A DNA stretch of 64,000 bases from Pleurocapsa minor GSE-CHR-MK 17-07R (GTDB taxonomy: Bacteria > Chloroflexota > Anaerolineae > Aggregatilineales > Phototrophicaceae), in contig JAHHHY010000003.1 in assembly GCA_019359125.1 (NCBI GenBank), positions 215,853-279,852 on the forward strand, written 5' to 3'. Positions 17,041 through 24,328 of this stretch are shown piece by piece. Position 1 is the first letter of the stretch, and every line of letters begins with the position of its first letter. The notes under the pieces were generated by a model. It saw only the letters and a list, made by a program, of their open reading frames with translations, was not told the DNA's origin and ran no database searches. The position numbers were made by a program, and so were the translations under genes.

Positions 17041-18515
17041 CCGGCGTCCTGCTGAGCCATGCGCGCGGCCACCTTGCCTGACAGCGTGACCATCGGCACG
17101 CCGCCGCCTGGATGCGTGGTGCCGCCGGCAAAATACAACCCGCGCACATGCGGCGACCGGTTGTGCGGCCGGCGCAGCGCATTGAAGCGATCATTGGACG
17201 ACGTGCCGTACAACGCGCCGCGCCGCGCGCCCGTCAGCCGCTCGATATCGACTGGCGTGAGCATCTGCTCGCTCACAATGTGTTCGCGCACATCCAGCCC
17301 ACGACGCGCCAGCGCCGCCAGCACGCGATCGCGGTATTCCCCTGCCCCGGCCGCCCAGTCAAAGCTCTCGCCCAGCGGCGGCGCATTCACCAGCACGAAC
17401 CAGTTCTCGCTGCCATCCGGCGCGTGGCTGGCATCGGTCTTGCTGGTGATCGAGATATAAATCGTCGGGTCGTCGGGCGGCACCCCGCGCCGGAAAATAT
17501 CGTCAAATTCGCGCGCGTAGTCCGACGAAAACACGATGTTGTGGTGGGCCAGCTCCGCATGCTTCCTGTTCACTCCCAGCAGCAGGATGAAACCGCTGCA
17601 TGATGGCTCGGTCCGCACCAGTTGGTTCAACTGCGCTGCCGGATACGACCCGCGCGGCAGAAGCTTTTCATAGACCGTGGCCACGTCGATATCCGCGACC
17701 ACGGCATCGGCAGGCAGCATGTCTACCCCGCTGCGGACGCCGGTCACACGGCCAGCCTCGACGCAGATTTCATCCACGCGCACACCTGTCCGAATCTCGA
17801 CGCCCAGCTCGCGCGCCAGCTTTTCAAACGCCCGCGCAATTTCGAAGATGCCGCCCTGCGGATACCACACCCCGCCGGACAGCTCGACATGCGCGATCAC
17901 GTTCAGCGTGGCCGGGGCCAGATACGGGCTGGCGCCGACGTAAGTGGCAAAGCGCCCAAGCAGCTGCCGCATCTTGGGCGACTTCACAAAGCCGCGAATC
18001 GCGCTCTGCATCGAACGCAGCGGGTCGACCGCCGGGATATCCCACAGGCGGGTGCGCGCCAGCTTCAGCAGCGACGGCGGATCATTGTAGATGAAGACCG
18101 GCCCGGTGATGTCGTGGATGCGCTGGGCATATTTCAGGTAGCGCAGATAGCCGTCCGCATCGGCCTGGCCGGAAAACTCGCGGATGCGCGCTGCCATGAT
18201 AGTGGGCAGGCGGCTGGCATCCAGCAGCGTGCCGTCGGGATAGAAATAGCGCGTCAATGGGTCAACCGGCAGCAGCGTCAGATAATCGCGCAGGTCGCGC
18301 CCCGCCACCGCAAACAGGTCTTCAAAGGCCTGGCGCATGGTGATGACCGACGGGCCGGTATCCCAGCGGAAGTCGCCCGCCCGAATCTCGCCCATCTTGC
18401 CACCAACGGCGCTGTTCTGCTCCAGCACGGTCACCTGCCAGCCAGCCGCCGCCAGATGAATGGCCGCTGACAGGCCGCCGATGCCGCCGCCCGCCACAAT
18501 CACGCGGCGCGTCAC
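17028..18515 (-). CDS. CrtI-type phytoene desaturase family FAD oxidoreductase
   Basis: 495 aa. The N-terminal Rossmann motif VAGGGIGGLSAA (residues 7-18), the ATG-type strand VVADIDVATVYEKLL and the C-terminal signature LYFAGGTTHPGGGVPMV place it in the CrtI/CrtN/CrtO family, which desaturates or oxidises carotenoids at the membrane. No phytoene synthase lies beside it, so desaturase versus ketolase or another isoprenoid oxidase cannot be decided. Its last codons and TAG stop come from the repeat array downstream. ATG overlaps the stop of the upstream lipoprotein gene by 4 bases (ATGA), suggesting translational coupling. Confidence 0.87.
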   Translation of the reverse strand: MTRRVIVAGGGIGGLSAAIHLAAAGWQVTVLEQNSAVGGKMGEIRAGDFRWDTGPSVITMRQAFEDLFAVAGRDLRDYLTLLPVDPLTRYFYPDGTLLDASRLPTIMAARIREFSGQADADGYLRYLKYAQRIHDITGPVFIYNDPPSLLKLARTRLWDIPAVDPLRSMQSAIRGFVKSPKMRQLLGRFATYVGASPYLAPATLNVIAHVELSGGVWYPQGGIFEIARAFEKLARELGVEIRTGVRVDEICVEAGRVTGVRSGVDMLPADAVVADIDVATVYEKLLPRGSYPAAQLNQLVRTEPSCSGFILLLGVNRKHAELAHHNIVFSSDYAREFDDIFRRGVPPDDPTIYISITSKTDASHAPDGSENWFVLVNAPPLGESFDWAAGAGEYRDRVLAALARRGLDVREHIVSEQMLTPVDIERLTGARRGALYGTSSNDRFNALRRPHNRSPHVRGLYFAGGTTHPGGGVPMVTLSGKVAARMAQQDAGCLL

Positions 18516-19822
18516 GGCGACGCCTCAGTCGCTTCAGGCTCCGGCAGCACCTGGAAGACGATGCTGTCGAGGATGGCCTGAAGCTCGTCTTCGGCCACGT
18601 TCATGGCATCAATCGGCTCGGCATAGGTAAAGAACACATAGTTCAGGCCCTGCTGCTCCAGCCCGGCGAACCAGCCGCGGGTATCGGGCAGCTCCGGGCA
18701 GTCAACCGCCGAGAAGGCAGTGCCCACGGCGGCCAGCCCGCCAACGCTGTATTCGCGGCGCAGGTCGGTGCCAATATTGCAGCCTTCCTCGATCAGCACC
18801 AGCCGCAGCAGGCGCAGGCCATCCAGCCACAGGTCGGTGGTGAAGCTGCCGTTCTCGGTCTGCGTGGCCACATTGGGGAACGCCCACAGCAGCACGATCG
18901 TGCCGGTGCCGCCCGTGACCGGGCCGGTATAAATTGCCAGCGGAATCGCACGCAGCATGTCGACATCCTGCACGATCATCGTGTCGTAGCCGGCACGCCA
19001 GCCTTCCGGCAGGCCGATGTCCAGCGGCGGAACCGTGCGATCGCCGGTCAGCGGGTCAATTTCGATGACTTCCGGCGTCGCTTCGGCGGTGCTCTCGACC
19101 AGCGACTGGTTGAGCGCCACATTGAGCTGCAACAGGGCGCGGTCGATGGTGAAGTTCAGGCTCTCCGGGTCCGTCAGCGAGGCGTCGCTGCCGACAGTGA
19201 CCAGCGGCAGGTTCCCGCCGTAGGGCAGCTCGGCAAACAGGCGCGCCGCCTCGCCAATGGCCTCATCCGGGCGGGCGGTCACCATGCAGGCATTCCACGC
19301 GCCCATGTCGATATCCAGCAGGCCGATGCCCTCCACCAGCCGCGATCCGCTGTAGGCGCTGTCGCCAAACTCCCTGTACCACGCGAACAACTGCGCCACG
19401 TACTGGAAGAAATAGCCCTGTTCGCCGGCACACAGGGCGGCCCGCGCCGCGCCACGCGCATCGGTGCTGCCCTCCACTTTGAGCAGCGGCAGGCCGGTCA
19501 GGAGCACTTCAGAGCCGCGGGCGCGGGCCAGCAGCGTCGGGAACGAATTGACAAAAAACTGGGCCGAAGCGGCATCGTCCAGCGCGATATAGACCGCCAC
19601 CGAGACGGGCGCATTTTCAAATCCGAGGCGCGGCAAGCCGTTCAGCCCGGCCGACGTGGGCAGGATTCCATAATCCAGCGCGGCCGGCGGGACGGGTGTG
19701 GCAGTCGGCGGAACCGATGTAGCAGCGGGAACGGTCGGCGTGGGGGTTGCGGCGGGCGCCCCGCCACAGCCAGCGGCCAGCAGCATCAGCACGGCGGCCA
19801 TTCCCAGGAGGCTGTTTTTCAA
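18512..19822 (-). CDS. Lipoprotein with DsbA-like thioredoxin fold lacking CXXC
   Basis: 436 aa. The signal peptide ends in the lipobox LLAAGC, followed by a Thr/Pro-rich tether. Residues about 60-190 follow the DsbA/DSBA-oxidoreductase pattern: GFENAPVSVAVYI, then DAAS where the family has CPYC, and later the conserved RAALCAGEQGYFFQYVAQLF, shared with DsbA/BdbD proteins. The rest (about 250-436) is an uncharacterised second domain. Without the redox cysteines it is probably a binding or chaperone protein. It is coupled by 4-base overlap to the CrtI-like gene. Confidence 0.75.
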   Translation of the reverse strand: MKNSLLGMAAVLMLLAAGCGGAPAATPTPTVPAATSVPPTATPVPPAALDYGILPTSAGLNGLPRLGFENAPVSVAVYIALDDAASAQFFVNSFPTLLARARGSEVLLTGLPLLKVEGSTDARGAARAALCAGEQGYFFQYVAQLFAWYREFGDSAYSGSRLVEGIGLLDIDMGAWNACMVTARPDEAIGEAARLFAELPYGGNLPLVTVGSDASLTDPESLNFTIDRALLQLNVALNQSLVESTAEATPEVIEIDPLTGDRTVPPLDIGLPEGWRAGYDTMIVQDVDMLRAIPLAIYTGPVTGGTGTIVLLWAFPNVATQTENGSFTTDLWLDGLRLLRLVLIEEGCNIGTDLRREYSVGGLAAVGTAFSAVDCPELPDTRGWFAGLEQQGLNYVFFTYAEPIDAMNVAEDELQAILDSIVFQVLPEPEATEASP

Positions 19823-19942
19823 GGTGGCTTTATCCTGCGTGTAATCAGGGTATCAGCCAACTATAGTACCCAATTCGCATGAGAATGGGGTTTGAGCGTG
19901 GGATTTGGCAAGAGCCTATGCCATGCGTTGGCACGTGCATCC

Positions 19943-20100
19943 GCCGCCTGCGGTTCAAAACCGCAGGCTACAAAAAGCCCAAGTCCCTGAAGGGACTGAA
20001 AAAGCGCCATCCTGAGATGCGCATCCAGGGAAGCAACCTCAGAATAGTCCCTTTAGGGACTTGGGGGGTTGGTAGCCCCGGGCTTTGAGCCCGGGGCGGC
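19943..20100. repeat. Dispersed nested-palindrome repeat, copy A
   Basis: 158 bases bounded by GCCGCC and GGCGGC. It contains the hairpins CCTGCGGTTCAAAACCGCAGG, AAGTCCCTGAAGGGACT, AGTCCCTTTAGGGACT and CCCCGGGCTTTGAGCCCGGGG. Copies B and C lie at 53984 and 62874. It ends 10 bases from the YceI stop codon. Confidence 0.85.
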
Positions 20101-20109
20101 ACTGCCCGT

Positions 20110-20961
20110 TTATTCCGCGGCCTCGGCCACAAAGTCGATGGCCAGCAGCACTTCTTCTTCCACATTGGCCACGCTGGGCACGCTGGGGATCGTCAGGCCA
20201 AAGTCACCGCGCAGGATAATCGCCTCGGCCGAGCCTTCCAGGCGCGTCTCGCTGACGGGCGTCACCGTCACCTGGAACGTGACCGGATTGGTGGTCGATT
20301 GCAGGGTCAGGTCGCCCACCAGCTCAAACGTGAACGACTCGCCCACGGCGACCGAGGCGGGCATGTTGTTCAGCGCCGTCGGCGTGAAGATGGCAAATTC
20401 GTTGGCATCGTCGGCAGAGCGCAGGATCTGGCTGCGGATGGCGCGGTCGCGAAACTGGCTGTCGGTTTGCAGCGAGCGCACATTGATCGCCAGCGTGCCC
20501 ACCGACGAAGCAGACGGATCCGCCGCGTTGACGACCAGTTCACCAGCGATATCTTCGTCACCCTGGGTGGTGCCCACCACGGTGATACGGTTCCCGCTCA
20601 GGTCTTCGTCCAGCTCAAAGCGGGCGCTCGACTCCGCGCCAACGATGGTGAACGTGACGGGCTCACCCGCCGGGGCACTTGCCTCAGCGACTGCTTCTTC
20701 AGTCGGCATGGCTTCCACAATTTCAACGGCTTCGGTGGCCACAGCTTCGGCCTGTTCCACGACTTCCGTAGCTGCTTCGACAACCTCGGTGGCGACAGCT
20801 TCAGCCTGGGCACGTACCGCATCCGCCGTGGCGACAGCATCGGCCGCGCTCTGCGACTGCGACCCGTCGCCGCCGCTCAGCCACAGTGCGGCCAGGCCAC
20901 CGATAAGACCACCGACCACAATCAACGCCACAATGATGATATTGCGAGTAGTTTTCGACAT
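20110..20961 (-). CDS. Membrane-anchored YceI-family protein
   Basis: 283 aa. One N-terminal helix (IIIVALIVVGGLIGGLAALWL) anchors the protein. Residues about 38-95 are an Ala/Glu/Val-rich stalk with repeated VEAATEVVE-like units, probably helical. A YceI lipocalin-like domain fills the rest: FTIVGAESSARFELDEDL at the start and SQFRDRAIRSQILRS then EFAIFTPT in the core. YceI proteins bind isoprenoid-type lipids, which may relate to the nearby carotenoid-type oxidase. The second ATG (20961) with AAGG upstream is preferred over 20967. Confidence 0.85.
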   Translation of the reverse strand: MSKTTRNIIIVALIVVGGLIGGLAALWLSGGDGSQSQSAADAVATADAVRAQAEAVATEVVEAATEVVEQAEAVATEAVEIVEAMPTEEAVAEASAPAGEPVTFTIVGAESSARFELDEDLSGNRITVVGTTQGDEDIAGELVVNAADPSASSVGTLAINVRSLQTDSQFRDRAIRSQILRSADDANEFAIFTPTALNNMPASVAVGESFTFELVGDLTLQSTTNPVTFQVTVTPVSETRLEGSAEAIILRGDFGLTIPSVPSVANVEEEVLLAIDFVAEAAE

Positions 20962-21159
20962 GGGCATCCTTACTGTAAATATGACGATAGTCCGTTTAGT
21001 GACTAGAATCGTATGGAGAACGGCAAAATTTGTCCAGCAAGTTTACACTTAATTTACAGCGCACTATGCCGATACTCATCCACAGCGCGGCCTGTGCGCG
21101 GCATCAGGTACAATGGCCGCATACACCGTGGCATTCAGTTGACAGGACGGGACGGACCC

Positions 21160-21900
21160 ATGAAGGAATCTCAGGCACTGATCCAGCGCGTGCGCCGCGT
21201 GAATGATACCCATCAGCACATCACGATGAGCGTGGACGCCTCGCTGCTGCAACTGAAAGCGGGCCAGGCGATGCTGCGCCGGCCGGACGCAAACGGCTGG
21301 CAGCCCTACCTGCCGGAGCTGTGGTTTCCGGTGGCGCTGGAAAAAGACATGCTGACGGTCGAGCGCCCGCTGAGCGAGCATTACGAGCCGGGCGCGGTGG
21401 TGACGCTGGCTGGCCTGCTGGGCAAGCCCTTCCGCTTTCGGCGCACGCTGCGCAATGTGCTGCTGATCGCGCACGACACCGCGCCCACCCCGCTGCTGAT
21501 GCCCGTGCAGCCGCTGCTGAACAGCAAGGTCAATGTTACGCTGCTGCTGCTGGGCACGGCCGCCGACTATCAGACGACGCATCTGCCCGAAGAAGTGGAA
21601 ATCATCAAAGGCGGGGCGGATTTCGACTGGCCGAACAAGCTGACGACGATTGGCTGGGCGGACCAGGTGTTCGTGACGGTCTCGCCGTCCTCCGAGATGT
21701 CGAGCTTCCGGAAGTTCTGGAAGATTTTCAGCGAGCTGCGTTCAGACGCGCCGGCCGGATACATCTTCGGCGTGTTTCAGATGCCGATGCCGTGCGGCGT
21801 GGGCGCGTGCGATGCCTGCCTGGTCAAATGCCGCAGCGGCGAGGTGGCCGCCTGTATCGACGGCCCCTCGCTGGACCTGACCGATGTGCGGATGGACTAG
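21160..21900 (+). CDS. PyrK-like iron-sulfur electron-transfer protein
   Basis: 246 aa. The C-terminus QMPMPCGVGACDACLVK with a further Cys in GEVAACIDGPSLDL matches the [2Fe-2S] domain of dihydroorotate dehydrogenase electron-transfer subunits (PyrK). The N-terminal half has a ferredoxin-reductase-like beta barrel and an NAD-domain-like region, but the usual GGGxGxAPL is replaced by IAHDTAPTPLLMPVQ. No pyrD is beside it, so the redox partner is unknown. ATG at 21160 is used; the longer frame upstream has no domain content. Its TAG overlaps the convergent gene's stop (CTAG). Confidence 0.75.
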   Translation: MKESQALIQRVRRVNDTHQHITMSVDASLLQLKAGQAMLRRPDANGWQPYLPELWFPVALEKDMLTVERPLSEHYEPGAVVTLAGLLGKPFRFRRTLRNVLLIAHDTAPTPLLMPVQPLLNSKVNVTLLLLGTAADYQTTHLPEEVEIIKGGADFDWPNKLTTIGWADQVFVTVSPSSEMSSFRKFWKIFSELRSDAPAGYIFGVFQMPMPCGVGACDACLVKCRSGEVAACIDGPSLDLTDVRMD

Positions 21901-24194
21901 TCGGCCACCTGCGCGGCCGTCACGGTGAAAGGCAGCGCGGCGCCCGTCCAGGCATTGGTCGCGCTGACCGCGACAATCAGCGTCTCGTTGCGGCCCAGGG
22001 CATAACGGCGCGTGACCGTGTTGGCGTCGTCTCCGCTGCCGATGAGCTGCGTCACGCGCGGCGGCGACGCGCCCACGATGCCAGTCGTCACCGTCTGCAC
22101 CAGCCATTCCGCCGACAGCGCGCTGCTGATGGTGCTGAAGCCCTCGAATGACCAGCCGATGCCGGTGCCTTCATCCTCGAAACCGATGTCCTCCAGCCGG
22201 ATATTCGCCACGGCCGCGCCCCAGTTCTCGCGGTTGGGCAGCAGCACCGCCTCAAAGCGCAGCAGAATCTCGCTTCCCGCATAGGCCGACAGGTCGACCG
22301 AGCGCGGCTGCCACAGCGGCTCCGGCACGCGAATACGCGTAGGATGCGCGCCCAGCACGACCGGCACATCGATCTGTTCGCCATCGCGCATGATCATCAG
22401 CGTAACGGTGTCGCCGGGGGAATAATTCGCCAGCAGCCCGACGATATTCGGCTGCGTCTGCCACGGCTGGCCGTCGGCGCCCATCACCACATCACCAGGC
22501 AGCACGCCGGCCTGTTCAGCCGCCCCGCCGGGGGACACATCGCCCACGGTGACGCCGTCGGCAGACACGATGATGCCCAGGATCGGGAATGGCTCGGCCG
22601 GGCGCGGATTGCTGACGCCGGTGAAGCCGGGGCCATAAGCCGCGCCGTAGCTATCCGGCACGGGAATTGGCTGGCCCTCGCCGTCCAGCAGCGGCTGGGG
22701 CTGCCAGGTCGCGCCGCCGTCCGTGCTCACGCTGACATAGCCGTAGTCCCAGCCCAGCGACAGGTCGTGCCACAGGTCAAACGTGAGCATCGCTGAATCT
22801 GCATCGGTCAGGTCAAACGCGCGCGTCATGTGGGTGTCAGAGCCGGGCGCACGCCCAGACCAGTAGGCGGTGTCATGCGGTGTGTCCGCGGGCAGGCGCA
22901 GGCTGGGGATGCTCGCCGCGCCCTCAAAGGTCAGGTCAATCGTGACTGCTTCTTCGGCCGTCAGGAAGAAATAGGTCGAGCCAAACGGGCTGATTTCGCC
23001 CTCTGCGCCGCTGTCGGGCACCAGCCGCGTGGCCGCAGCGCCCATCTCGGGGGTCACATTGGGCACGTCAAAAGCATAGCGCCCGTCGCCAAAGACCGCG
23101 TTGATGATGGCCGTCACCACATAATCGGCATACAGCGCGCGCGCATCCGGCACGGCGCCGGTGGCCGGGTCGACCAGGCCAGCCGCCGCAATCGCCTGGT
23201 CGAGCATGGCAAACGGATCGCCGCTTTCGGGGATCGTCAGCGCCAGGCCAGACAGCGCGTCAGGCCCCAGCCGCTGGCGCAGGTAGCCCAGGAACAGGCC
23301 GTGTGCCCCGCGCACCACCTCGCGGGTGGTGAATGTCGGGCTGGCGGTAATCGGCGTGGACGGCACAGCCAGATAAGCATTGAACACGTTCGCGCCGATC
23401 TCTGACCCCGCCAGGCGCGCCTGAATATCGCTGGAAACGAGCGCGTGCATCCAGGCCGGCATGTGCGGATTGTTGGCCTCCAGCACCAGATCGATGAAAG
23501 CAACGGCCGCCGCGTTCAGATAGAGCGCGTCGTTAATGGGCACATCCGCGCCATATGGCGTCGTATTGATGATGATCATCTCGCGGGCATTGGCGCCCTC
23601 GCCCGCCACATACGCAGTCGGCAGACCGTCGATCGGGCTCACCCATGCGTCACGGTCATTGGCGATATTCTGCGCGTACACCACATGGATAAAGCCGTCC
23701 TGGTCGATATCCGGCACGCGAATCGGGCTGGCAGGTATGGTGCTGTTTGTGCCCGGAAAAAGCTCCGACGGGGCGTAATAGGCCCGGTTCGACAGCTCGG
23801 CAAACAGCCCGGCCAGCGACTGCGCCGCCTGGCTGGCGACCACATCGCTCACCTCGACGCCGTCGACCGCCCACACCAGCGCGCCGGGCACGTTCAGGCT
23901 GGCGCGTGCGCCGCTGAGCAGCGTGATGCCAACCGGCGTCGGGGCATCCGCCCCCTGCAACGGCAGGCTGACAGTGTCTTCAGACCCGGCCTCCATGTCG
24001 CGCAGGTCGGGAATCGGCAGGCTGTGCGCCTCCGGCAGGCCCAGATAGCGAACCGCCAGGTCGGCCGGGTCGCGCAGGGGCAACCCCCCGCCATCCCCCT
24101 GGGCGACTGCCGCAGGCATGAAGCCCGCCAGCACCGCCAGCACCCCGCACAAAATCACCCACTGTCGCCGCGCCTGCGTTGTAACATTCATCAC
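21897..24194 (-). CDS. Secreted PDZ protein, probable inactive metallopeptidase
   Basis: 765 aa with a signal peptide (VILCGVLAVLAGFMPAAVAQ). Residues about 110-330 follow the layout of secreted zinc peptidases of the InhA/M6-like type (dated surface fold, IIINTTPYG, LYLNAAAVAFIDLVLEANN, PAWMHALV), but the HExxH position reads VAFID and the downstream Glu of W-x-x-E is Ala. Residues about 445-515 resemble the jelly-roll module of immune inhibitor A (YWSGRAPGSDTHMTRAFDL, YVSVSTDGGATWQP). A PDZ domain covers about 540-610 (PGGAAEQAGVLPGDVVMGADG), followed by a second jelly-roll. Likely a binding or regulatory pseudoprotease. Confidence 0.65.
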   Translation of the reverse strand: MMNVTTQARRQWVILCGVLAVLAGFMPAAVAQGDGGGLPLRDPADLAVRYLGLPEAHSLPIPDLRDMEAGSEDTVSLPLQGADAPTPVGITLLSGARASLNVPGALVWAVDGVEVSDVVASQAAQSLAGLFAELSNRAYYAPSELFPGTNSTIPASPIRVPDIDQDGFIHVVYAQNIANDRDAWVSPIDGLPTAYVAGEGANAREMIIINTTPYGADVPINDALYLNAAAVAFIDLVLEANNPHMPAWMHALVSSDIQARLAGSEIGANVFNAYLAVPSTPITASPTFTTREVVRGAHGLFLGYLRQRLGPDALSGLALTIPESGDPFAMLDQAIAAAGLVDPATGAVPDARALYADYVVTAIINAVFGDGRYAFDVPNVTPEMGAAATRLVPDSGAEGEISPFGSTYFFLTAEEAVTIDLTFEGAASIPSLRLPADTPHDTAYWSGRAPGSDTHMTRAFDLTDADSAMLTFDLWHDLSLGWDYGYVSVSTDGGATWQPQPLLDGEGQPIPVPDSYGAAYGPGFTGVSNPRPAEPFPILGIIVSADGVTVGDVSPGGAAEQAGVLPGDVVMGADGQPWQTQPNIVGLLANYSPGDTVTLMIMRDGEQIDVPVVLGAHPTRIRVPEPLWQPRSVDLSAYAGSEILLRFEAVLLPNRENWGAAVANIRLEDIGFEDEGTGIGWSFEGFSTISSALSAEWLVQTVTTGIVGASPPRVTQLIGSGDDANTVTRRYALGRNETLIVAVSATNAWTGAALPFTVTAAQVAD

Positions 24195-24328
24195 TATTGA
24201 TCCTTAAGGTATGCACCGCACAGCATAACACACTGCAAAGCCGCGCGGTCATTTGCAACAAATGAAGATATACTAAGGCGAGTTTTCACTTGCAGTCACC
24301 ATAAATGACGCCCGTGGGGGGCCGCCAG

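Noticed and set aside
16547-17194. Short ORFs in the tandem repeat array
   Set aside because: They only read repeated DNA and change with each unit; no start signals.
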